A DNA stretch of 17,361 bases, taken from NCBI GenBank assembly GCA_022798035.1, contig JAAWLS010000011.1, positions 1-17,361 of the forward strand, read 5' to 3'. The notes below the pieces were generated by a model, which saw nothing but the letters and a program-made list of their open reading frames with translations, did not search any database and was not told the DNA's origin. Below are positions 11,545 through 17,361 of the stretch, one piece after another. Origin of the DNA: Lachnospiraceae bacterium (lineage in GTDB: Bacteria; Bacillota; Clostridia; Lachnospirales; Lachnospiraceae). Made by a program: the position numbers and the translations under genes. Within the stretch, counting starts at the first letter, position 1, and each line of letters begins with the position of its first letter.

Positions 11545-12690
11545 ATGAGACTGTGGAAGATGGAGTTTTCTAAAATTGCCGCAAGGCCTGTGATGAATGT
11601 GGGTTTTCTGATGCTGACGGGATTTTTTATGCTGATTATCTGGCAGGAGGCAAAAGGGAGCAGAACGGAAATGGACGGGATAGTGTACCAGGGGATAGAG
11701 GCAGTCAAAAAAGACAGGGAGCTGGCAAAAGAATACGAGGGGATTTTTACAATGGAAAAGGCAGAGGATATTGTGGAGCGGTTTGGATTTTCCGGTTACG
11801 TGGGTGAGAACAGTGTGGAGTTCTCCCGGGTGCGGGAGGGAAATTACTGCAGCCAGTTTGTCACAGACAAAATGACAGATTTTATGCAGACAGAGAGAAA
11901 ACCCTCAAATTTTTTGGAGGGAGAAGCGTGGGAAAATTACGGCAGATATTTCGTGTCAGGCAGTGTTCAGTTTGGATATGCAGCAGGGTGGAGAAAACTG
12001 ACAGAAATATGGACTATGGCGGTACTGTCCTTAAACTTCTGGCTGGTGCTGATGACAGCCCCTGTATTTTCAGAGGAATACAGCAGAAATACCACGGGAA
12101 TTCTGCTGTCTACTCAGCGGGGAAAATCAGAGGATATCCGAAAAAAGATAACGGCGGCTCTCGGATTGGGGCTGATGGCCTACGTTCTGCTGACAGTACT
12201 GCTGGCGGGGAGTACTGTGGCGGCCTATGGCAGTGACGGACTTCACGCAAGCGCGCAGATGGCTTGTGATTCCCTGTGGGGAGATATGTGGAAAAACCGC
12301 AGCGTGAGTTTCTTTTTGCTTTGGATGTTTTTGGCGGGAATGGTGTCTGTGCTTTTAAATACCGCCGTCATCCTGCTGGTGTCAGCAAAGGCTAAACGTC
12401 CGGTAACTGCAGTGACAACAGGATTGGTTCTCTTTCTGCTGCCCTGGGGCGTCAATCAGTTTTTGTTTCAAATTATGATGTCCATGGGAATTGCAAATTC
12501 TTTTGCAGGCTGGATTTTTATGGACGGCATACGGATTTTCTGCTTTTCCATGCCATTTTATCTGACTTTCTCAGATATTTTCTCCATTCCTGAAAATTGG
12601 CTTGTTTTTCTTCCAATAGTCGCGCTGTCTGTTATGGCGCTGAGTATTTGGAGAGCGCAGGCCAATTACAGAAATTATCAGGAGGGATGA
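11545..12690 (+). CDS. ABC-2 type transporter permease
   Basis: A 381-residue membrane subunit for the ATPase upstream. The layout is one N-terminal membrane helix (about 18-33), a long extracytoplasmic region (about 35-150), then a cluster of five membrane helices (near 155-175, 203-225, 252-278, 285-310 and 350-370), which is the usual ABC-2 plan. The EEYSRNTTGILLSTQRGK segment (182-199) between helices is typical of the cytoplasmic coupling region. GAGGAGA (11532-11538) is six bases before ATG 11545. The stop lies only 14 bases from that of the convergent pncB, with no terminator between them. The substrate is unknown; antimicrobial peptide or lantibiotic resistance is a guess from the family. 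Confidence 0.85.
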   Translation: MRLWKMEFSKIAARPVMNVGFLMLTGFFMLIIWQEAKGSRTEMDGIVYQGIEAVKKDRELAKEYEGIFTMEKAEDIVERFGFSGYVGENSVEFSRVREGNYCSQFVTDKMTDFMQTERKPSNFLEGEAWENYGRYFVSGSVQFGYAAGWRKLTEIWTMAVLSLNFWLVLMTAPVFSEEYSRNTTGILLSTQRGKSEDIRKKITAALGLGLMAYVLLTVLLAGSTVAAYGSDGLHASAQMACDSLWGDMWKNRSVSFFLLWMFLAGMVSVLLNTAVILLVSAKAKRPVTAVTTGLVLFLLPWGVNQFLFQIMMSMGIANSFAGWIFMDGIRIFCFSMPFYLTFSDIFSIPENWLVFLPIVALSVMALSIWRAQANYRNYQEG

Positions 12691-12704
12691 AAAAAGTTGT
12701 CCGC

Positions 12705-14147
12705 TTATTGATTGTACTCGTTTAAAATCCGGCGCTTCATGTCAAAGAGCTCGTCTGACAAATCCACGTATACTTCGTGGGGATTTGCAAAACGTTTTGT
12801 CTCGTTCCAGAGGGTTTCCTTTTCGCTGTCACAGTATTTTTGAATGTCCATGACGCTGGGAGACTGATAGACGCAGGCTCCGTTTTGGAATATGGGAACC
12901 AGCAGTTCACGCATGGTATAGGTGCCGCCTTTTAACGTGGTTCTTTTCCAGGTTTCCAGGGAGTGGAACAGACGGAGGTCTTTGGAAGTATCAAAAGTTT
13001 CATCTGCAAGACAGATAAGGTCTGCTTTGATTTTACCGGACTCTTTTTCATAAATCCGGTAGACTGTTTTATTGCCGGGATTTGTCACTTTCTCTGTGTT
13101 TTCTGAGAGTTTGATTTTGGGCAGAAATTCTCCCGTCTGGCTCTGAATGGCAGCCAGTTTGTAGACGCCGCCAAAAGCAGGACAGTCTTTGGAGGTAATC
13201 AGGTTAGTGCCTACGCCCCAGGAAGTGATTTTGGCCCCCTGAGCCTTTAAATTTTCAATGAGATATTCATCTAAATCATTGGAGGCAGAAATGACGGCAT
13301 CTGAAAATCCTGCTTCATCCAGCATAGTACGGACAAGTTTGGACAGGTAAGCCAGGTCGCCGCTGTCCATGCGGACGCCGTAAAAGGTAAGAGGAATACC
13401 GGCTTTTCTCATTTCAGTAAATACGCGGATGGCGTTTGGCACGCCGGATTTTAACGTGTCATATGTGTCCACCAGAAGAATGCAGGCGGAGGGGTAGAGC
13501 TCTGCATATTTTTGGAACGCTGTATATTCATCCGGAAAACTCATAATCCAGCTGTGGGCATGGGTACCTTTGACGGGAACGTCAAACATCTGTCCGCAGA
13601 GCACGTTGGAGGTTCCGCAGCACCCTCCGATTACTGCGGCCCTTGCCCCGTAAACGCCGGCGTCCGGACCCTGTGCCCGGCGCAGGCCGAATTCCATCAC
13701 GCCGTCTCCCTGAGCGGCGTAGCAGACTCTCGCGGCTTTTGTGGCAATCAGGCTCTGGTGGTTAAAAATGTTTAGGAGGGCAGTTTCTATCAGCTGTGCT
13801 TCCATAATGGGAGCAATAACTTTAATGAGAGGCTCCCTGGGAAAAATTACGGTGCCCTCTGGTACGGCGTAAATATCGCCGGAGAACCGGAATGTTTCAA
13901 GATATTTCAAAAAATCTTCGTCAAAAATGCCAAGGCCTCTCAGATAGGCAATGTCTTTCTCTGAAAAGCGCAAATCTTTGATATATTCTATTATTTGTTC
14001 CAAGCCGGCGCAGACGGCATAACCGCCGCCGCTGGGATTGGTTCGGTAAAAAGCGTCAAATACTACCGTGTCATTGTTTTCTGTTTTAAAATAACCCTGC
14101 ATCATAGTCAGTTCGTAAAGGTCTGTCAATAATGTCAAATGTTCCAT
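12705..14147 (-). CDS. pncB: Nicotinate phosphoribosyltransferase
   Basis: A 480-residue enzyme converting nicotinate, PRPP and ATP to nicotinate mononucleotide in the Preiss-Handler NAD salvage pathway. The N-terminus LTLLTDLYELTMMQGYF (4-20), EFGLRRAQGPDAG (152-164) and GTHAHSWIMSFPDE (194-207) are family hallmarks; H198 is the likely phosphorylated histidine. VDTYDTLKSGVPNAI (226-240), YGVRMDSGDL and SNDLDEY form the PRPP site. ATG 14147 is chosen since GAGAGGAG stands about eight bases upstream and the sequence then begins as in homologues; the open frame extends 32 codons further but only through the leader. It belongs to the longer, Gram-positive subgroup. It is monocistronic with its own promoter at 14215-14243. 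Confidence 0.95.
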   Translation of the reverse strand: MEHLTLLTDLYELTMMQGYFKTENNDTVVFDAFYRTNPSGGGYAVCAGLEQIIEYIKDLRFSEKDIAYLRGLGIFDEDFLKYLETFRFSGDIYAVPEGTVIFPREPLIKVIAPIMEAQLIETALLNIFNHQSLIATKAARVCYAAQGDGVMEFGLRRAQGPDAGVYGARAAVIGGCCGTSNVLCGQMFDVPVKGTHAHSWIMSFPDEYTAFQKYAELYPSACILLVDTYDTLKSGVPNAIRVFTEMRKAGIPLTFYGVRMDSGDLAYLSKLVRTMLDEAGFSDAVISASNDLDEYLIENLKAQGAKITSWGVGTNLITSKDCPAFGGVYKLAAIQSQTGEFLPKIKLSENTEKVTNPGNKTVYRIYEKESGKIKADLICLADETFDTSKDLRLFHSLETWKRTTLKGGTYTMRELLVPIFQNGACVYQSPSVMDIQKYCDSEKETLWNETKRFANPHEVYVDLSDELFDMKRRILNEYNQ

Positions 14148-14185
14148 ATATCTGCTCCTCTCTGAATGAGTAAAATTCATCGCTG

Positions 14186-14204
14186 GGTTTCCCCTGTGGA
14201 AACC
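14186..14204 (-). promoter_or_regulatory. Dyad in the pncB leader
   Basis: GGTTTCC (14186-14192) and GGAAACC (14198-14204) form a perfect seven-base dyad with a five-base centre. It lies between the predicted transcription start and the ribosome binding site of pncB, where it could be a repressor operator or a leader hairpin. I could not match it to a known NAD-salvage regulator. Confidence 0.5.
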
Positions 14205-14214
14205 ATTATGGTAT

Positions 14215-14243
14215 ATCATATCACACTTATTGGGAGATGACAA
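14215..14243 (-). promoter_or_regulatory. pncB: pncB promoter
   Basis: On the minus strand TTGTCA (14238-14243) and TATGAT (14215-14220) are separated by 17 bases, five of six matches each. The leader is about 60 bases. Confidence 0.8.
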
Positions 14244-14253
14244 AACAATGGAA

Positions 14254-14273
14254 TGTGATTTCTTTGTGATTTC
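14254..14273. promoter_or_regulatory. 11-bp-spaced direct repeat in the pncB/lipoprotein divergent region
   Basis: TGTGATTTC occurs at 14254-14262 and again at 14265-14273, exactly one helical turn apart. Tandem repeats with this period are typical sites for OmpR/PhoB-family regulators. It lies just upstream of the pncB promoter and about 15 bases before the candidate lipoprotein promoter. Confidence 0.4.
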
Positions 14274-14285
14274 CAGTGGAAAATC

Positions 14286-14314
14286 TTTTCATTTCATATA
14301 AAATGTGCTATTCT
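14286..14314 (+). promoter_or_regulatory. Candidate promoter of the trigger-factor-like lipoprotein
   Basis: TTTTCA (14286-14291), 17 bases, then TATTCT (14309-14314), the latter preceded by TGC to form an extended -10. Four of six matches in each hexamer, so the extended element is the main support. Confidence 0.45.
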
Positions 14315-14366
14315 TAATATTACTTTGGCGTTTTAGAATTGATTCAGAAAGAAAGGTAAATGATTT

Positions 14367-15617
14367 ATGAAGAAAAAAATAATGGTATTACTGTGTCTTT
14401 TATGTATGGCGGCTCTGCTGGGAGGATGCGGGACGGCAAAGAAAGAGAACAGTGACAAGAAAAATGATGCGAAAGACGAATCCAAAAAAGAGACAGAGAA
14501 GATAGAGTACAATGTAGATGATTATGTGGAACTGGGAGAATACAAAGGATTAAAAGTGGAACTGGGCACCTATGAAGTCACAGACGAGGATGTGAAAAAT
14601 GAGATAGAGATAATTCTGCTGTCCTATCCGGTCTATGAGGACTTGGATAAAGATACGGTGGAGGATGGAGATTTTGTCAATATTGATTATGAAGGCCTGA
14701 AAGACGGAACAGCTTTTAATGGAGGAACGGCGGAGGGCGCCGTGCTGGAAATCGGCTCAAACAGTTTTATTGACGGATTTGAGGAAGGATTAATTGGCGC
14801 AAAAGTGGGAGAAAAAGTGGCCCTTGATTTGACATTTCCCGAAGATTACCAGAACGAAGAGCTGGCAGGCCAGGCAGTGGTATTCAATGTAAAGGTAAAC
14901 AAAATTGTCAGCAAATCAGATATGACCTACGATATGCTGAACGATGAGTTTGTAAAGACAAATCTTTCTTCTCAGGGCTACCAGAATGTAGAAGAATTCA
15001 AAAAGGGAGTGAAAGAGGAGCTGGAAAGCGGCAAAGAAACCACAAAGAACACGGAAACCCAGGCTGCGCTGGTGCAGGAGCTGAAAAAAGTGTGCAAAGT
15101 GAATGGATTTCCGGAAGGGCTGCTGGAACAGAAAGAACAGGAATACCTGGAGCAGTTTAAGTCAAATCTGAAAATGAATTTTGGTATGGAGCTGGAGGAC
15201 TATCTCAAAACTTCCAATATCACAGAGGAGCAATTTGATGCTCAGATAGAGCAGTATGTGACAGAAAATTTGGAGACTCAGCTGATAATTGAGGCCATTG
15301 CCAAAAAAGAAAATTTCGAGATAGATGAGAAGAAGTTTGCAGACTACAAGAAGAGTGTTGTGGAAGATTTTGGCTATGAGAGTGAGGAAGCTTTGCTGGA
15401 GCAGTATGGAGAAGATTATGTGAGAACAGTATACCTCAATGAGCAGATAATAAAACTGCTGGAGGAAAATGCAGAAATCACTTATAATGAAAATGTAAAA
15501 GACGGCGGAGCTGTACAGATGCAGGGAGAAGACAGCGGGGAAGATACGCCAAAAGAAGATGCAGATGAATCAGACAAAGAGAAAGAGGATTCTGCCGGGG
15601 AATCGGATAACCCATAA
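14367..15617 (+). CDS. Trigger-factor-like peptidyl-prolyl isomerase lipoprotein
   Basis: A 416-residue surface lipoprotein. A lysine-rich start and hydrophobic stretch end in the lipobox LLGGC, so C21 would be lipidated and the rest exported. After a charged linker (24-46), an FKBP-type domain spans about 98-182 (VEDGDFVNIDYEG, FNGGTAEGAVLEIGSNSFIDGFEEGLIGAKVGE, AVVFNVKVNKI). Residues about 186-375 are helical and match the trigger-factor C-terminal chaperone region. The tail (385-416) is acidic low complexity. The ribosome-binding signature of cytosolic trigger factor is missing, as expected for an extracytoplasmic foldase. It probably assists folding of secreted proteins, alone or with PrsA-like factors. 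AGAAAGG lies about eleven bases upstream of ATG 14367. Annotation pipelines may call it tig. Confidence 0.88.
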   Translation: MKKKIMVLLCLLCMAALLGGCGTAKKENSDKKNDAKDESKKETEKIEYNVDDYVELGEYKGLKVELGTYEVTDEDVKNEIEIILLSYPVYEDLDKDTVEDGDFVNIDYEGLKDGTAFNGGTAEGAVLEIGSNSFIDGFEEGLIGAKVGEKVALDLTFPEDYQNEELAGQAVVFNVKVNKIVSKSDMTYDMLNDEFVKTNLSSQGYQNVEEFKKGVKEELESGKETTKNTETQAALVQELKKVCKVNGFPEGLLEQKEQEYLEQFKSNLKMNFGMELEDYLKTSNITEEQFDAQIEQYVTENLETQLIIEAIAKKENFEIDEKKFADYKKSVVEDFGYESEEALLEQYGEDYVRTVYLNEQIIKLLEENAEITYNENVKDGGAVQMQGEDSGEDTPKEDADESDKEKEDSAGESDNP

Positions 15618-15657
15618 TAAGCTGACAGGACGTTTAAGCCTCACGGCATTCATCCGA

Positions 15658-15700
15658 TATCCCTGCAGTTATGAGTATTTTATCATTGTCCGCAGGGATA
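15658..15700 (+). promoter_or_regulatory. Hairpin between the lipoprotein gene and asnS
   Basis: TATCCCTGC (15658-15666) is exactly complementary to GCAGGGATA (15692-15700) across a 25-base loop. No T-tract follows, so it is not a standard terminator. It lies in the asnS 5-prime region, but the T-box signature AGGGTGGNACCGCG is absent. It may be an mRNA processing or stability element. Confidence 0.5.
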
Positions 15701-15738
15701 AAAGAAACGGAAGGAAATAGAAAGAAAAGGAGACAGAT

Positions 15739-17130
15739 ATGGAATTGATGAACATCAAAGATTTATACCGAAAAAGAGAAATGTTTCTGGAAAAAGAAGT
15801 GACAATCGGCGGATGGGTGAGAAGCATCCGCAATTCCAAAAATTTCGGATTCATTGTAATCAACGACGGCACATTTTTTGAACCGCTGCAGGTGGTATAT
15901 CACGATGGACTCTCTAATTTTGCAGAAGTGGAGAAGTTAAACGTAGGGGCAGCCGTGGTGGTGAGAGGGAAACTGGTGCCCACCCCCCAGGCAAAACAGC
16001 CTTTTGAAATTCAGGCGGAGGAAGTGGAGATTGAGGGACAGTCCACACCAGACTATCCGCTGCAGAAGAAACGCCACAGTTTTGAATATCTGCGGACGAT
16101 TTCTCATCTGCGTCCCCGTACCAATACCTTTGAGGCAGTGTTCCGAGTGCGTTCTTTGATTGCCTATGCCATTCACAAATTTTTCCAGGAGCGAGATTTC
16201 GTGTACGTACACACACCGCTGATTACTGGAAGTGACTGTGAGGGAGCAGGGGAAATGTTCCAGGTGACTACCCTGGATTTGGACAATGTTCCCAGAAATG
16301 AAGAGGGCGCTATAGATTATACCCAGGATTTCTTTGGCAAGCCCACCAATCTCACGGTAAGCGGCCAGCTGAATGGGGAAACTTATGCCATGGCGTTTAA
16401 AAATATTTATACCTTTGGGCCTACGTTCCGGGCAGAGAATTCCAACACTACCAGGCATGCAGCAGAGTTTTGGATGATTGAGCCGGAGATTGCCTTTGCA
16501 GATTTGGAGGATGATATGATTTTGGCAGAGAGTATGCTGAAATATATCATACAGTATGTGCTGGAACACGCGCCGGAAGAGATGCAGTTCTTTAACAATT
16601 TTGTGGACAAGGGACTGCTGGAACGTCTGAATCATGTGGTGAATTCTGAGTTTGCTCACGTGACTTACACAGAGGCAGTTGAGATTCTGGAGAAAAATAA
16701 TGAGAATTTTGAGTATAAGGTATCATGGGGCGCAGATTTGCAGACAGAGCATGAGCGTTATCTGACAGAGGAAGTGTTCAAACGTCCTGTATTTGTGACA
16801 GATTATCCCAAGGAAATCAAGGCTTTCTACATGAAGCTGAACCCTGATGGAAAGACAGTTGCGGCAGTGGATTGTCTGGTTCCCGGAATCGGAGAGATTA
16901 TCGGGGGAAGCCAGAGGGAAGATGATTATGACAAATTGTGTCAGCGGATGGAAGAAATGGGACTGAACAAGGAGGACTATGATTTCTATCTGGATTTGCG
17001 GAAATATGGTTCTGCGAGACATGCGGGATTTGGTCTTGGATTTGAGCGGTGTGTTATGTACCTGACCGGAATGACAAATATCCGCGATGTGGTGCCTTTC
17101 CCGCGGACTGTAAAGAACTGCGAATTGTAA
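15739..17130 (+). CDS. asnS: Asparaginyl-tRNA synthetase
   Basis: A 463-residue class IIb aminoacyl-tRNA synthetase that charges tRNA-Asn with asparagine. The OB-fold anticodon-binding domain occupies about 18-100 ([24 protein letters not shown]). The catalytic core shows [16 protein letters not shown] (124-139), motif 2 at 229-252 ([20 protein letters not shown] region) and motif 3 at 430-447 ([16 protein letters not shown]). The ending [15 protein letters not shown] is usual for AsnS rather than AspS. AAGGAG (15727-15732) precedes ATG 15739; a second in-frame ATG at 15748 is less well placed. The length is normal and the gene is intact. It is followed by a strong terminator. Confidence 0.97.
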   Translation: MELMNIKDLYRKREMFLEKEVTIGGWVRSIRNSKNFGFIVINDGTFFEPLQVVYHDGLSNFAEVEKLNVGAAVVVRGKLVPTPQAKQPFEIQAEEVEIEGQSTPDYPLQKKRHSFEYLRTISHLRPRTNTFEAVFRVRSLIAYAIHKFFQERDFVYVHTPLITGSDCEGAGEMFQVTTLDLDNVPRNEEGAIDYTQDFFGKPTNLTVSGQLNGETYAMAFKNIYTFGPTFRAENSNTTRHAAEFWMIEPEIAFADLEDDMILAESMLKYIIQYVLEHAPEEMQFFNNFVDKGLLERLNHVVNSEFAHVTYTEAVEILEKNNENFEYKVSWGADLQTEHERYLTEEVFKRPVFVTDYPKEIKAFYMKLNPDGKTVAAVDCLVPGIGEIIGGSQREDDYDKLCQRMEEMGLNKEDYDFYLDLRKYGSARHAGFGLGFERCVMYLTGMTNIRDVVPFPRTVKNCEL

Positions 17131-17152
17131 GAGAAAAGAAATTTGCAAATGG

Positions 17153-17196
17153 CCTTTGCGTATCACAGAAGAGACTGTGATACGCAAAGGTTGTTT
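17153..17196 (+). terminator. asnS terminator
   Basis: Sixteen bases (17153-17168, beginning CCTTTGCG) pair perfectly with 17175-17190 around the loop AAGAGA, and TTGTTT follows. The stem is long and uninterrupted; the U-tract is modest. Confidence 0.85.
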
Positions 17197-17233
17197 ATGT
17201 GAAAAGAAATCTTTATAAAGATTAAAAATGTGC

Positions 17234-17262
17234 TTGAACATACGTTCCTTTTTGAATATAAT
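17234..17262 (+). promoter_or_regulatory. Promoter for a gene beyond the right edge
   Basis: TTGAAC (17234-17239), 17 bases, then a perfect TATAAT (17257-17262). No start codon with a ribosome binding site follows before the window ends, so the gene or RNA it serves lies outside. Confidence 0.75.
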
Positions 17263-17272
17263 ATAACTTCTC

Positions 17273-17295
17273 GGAATCTCAATGAATGAGATTCC
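17273..17295 (+). promoter_or_regulatory. Dyad just after the right-edge promoter
   Basis: GGAATCTCA (17273-17281) and TGAGATTCC (17287-17295) are exact complements with a five-base centre. The dyad begins ten bases after the -10 box, over the predicted transcription start, a standard operator position; a 5-prime hairpin of the transcript is the other reading. Confidence 0.6.
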
Positions 17296-17361
17296 AACCG
17301 AAGATTGACAACTGAATATCGTGCAGGAAAAGAAATTAGAGAAAAATGGACATAAACATTG

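Noticed and set aside
13512..13775. Plus-strand 87-codon frame inside pncB
   Set aside because: It lies wholly within the strongly conserved antisense pncB coding region and has no family features.
15618..15738. T-box leader of asnS
   Set aside because: There is no AGGGTGGNACCGCG sequence and the space is too short for a full T-box; only one plain hairpin is present.

Overview
The window looks like a chromosomal segment of a low-to-mid G+C Gram-positive anaerobe of the class Clostridia, most likely a Lachnospiraceae-type gut bacterium. The reasons are the purine-rich AGGAGG ribosome binding sites, promoters close to the sigma-A consensus, an oxygen-sensitive ThiH-type thiazole pathway, a short ThiF, and a trigger-factor-like lipoprotein followed by asnS. 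The organism assignment is inference from gene content and style; no marker RNA is present.

Left third (about 117-4131): a thiazole-branch thiamine operon, thiS-thiF-thiG-thiH-tenI-like, all on the + strand. ThiF adenylates ThiS for sulfur loading, ThiH makes dehydroglycine from tyrosine, ThiG builds the thiazole ring, and the last gene resembles TenI thiazole tautomerase more than ThiE. The operon has a perfect-consensus promoter followed at once by a strong terminator-like hairpin. I see no TPP riboswitch. Two intercistronic gaps hold degenerate tandem repeats and a third holds three small hairpins.

Middle (4230-8956): a HicA-HicB toxin-antitoxin pair with a palindrome filling its promoter spacer; a 490-bp gap with a perfect inverted repeat and what may be a decayed minus-strand gene; then a three-gene cassette of a family 2 glycosyltransferase, a putative permuted papain-fold hydrolase and a MprF/AglD-like membrane protein, closed by a terminator. 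A convergent minus-strand gene encodes a zinc-ribbon/coiled-coil/YbjQ-like protein.

Right (9133-12690): an ECF-type sigma factor, a polytopic membrane protein, an ABC ATPase and an ABC-2 permease in one apparent operon. A convergent minus-strand nicotinate phosphoribosyltransferase follows. Divergent from it is a lipoprotein with trigger-factor/FKBP architecture, then asnS with a strong terminator. A promoter for a gene beyond the window lies at the right edge.

The most unusual signals are (i) repeated short duplications of gene junctions or translation-start regions at five separate sites, (ii) the promoter-plus-immediate-terminator leader of the thi operon, and (iii) the glycosyltransferase / permuted-papain / flippase-like cassette, whose product is unknown to me.
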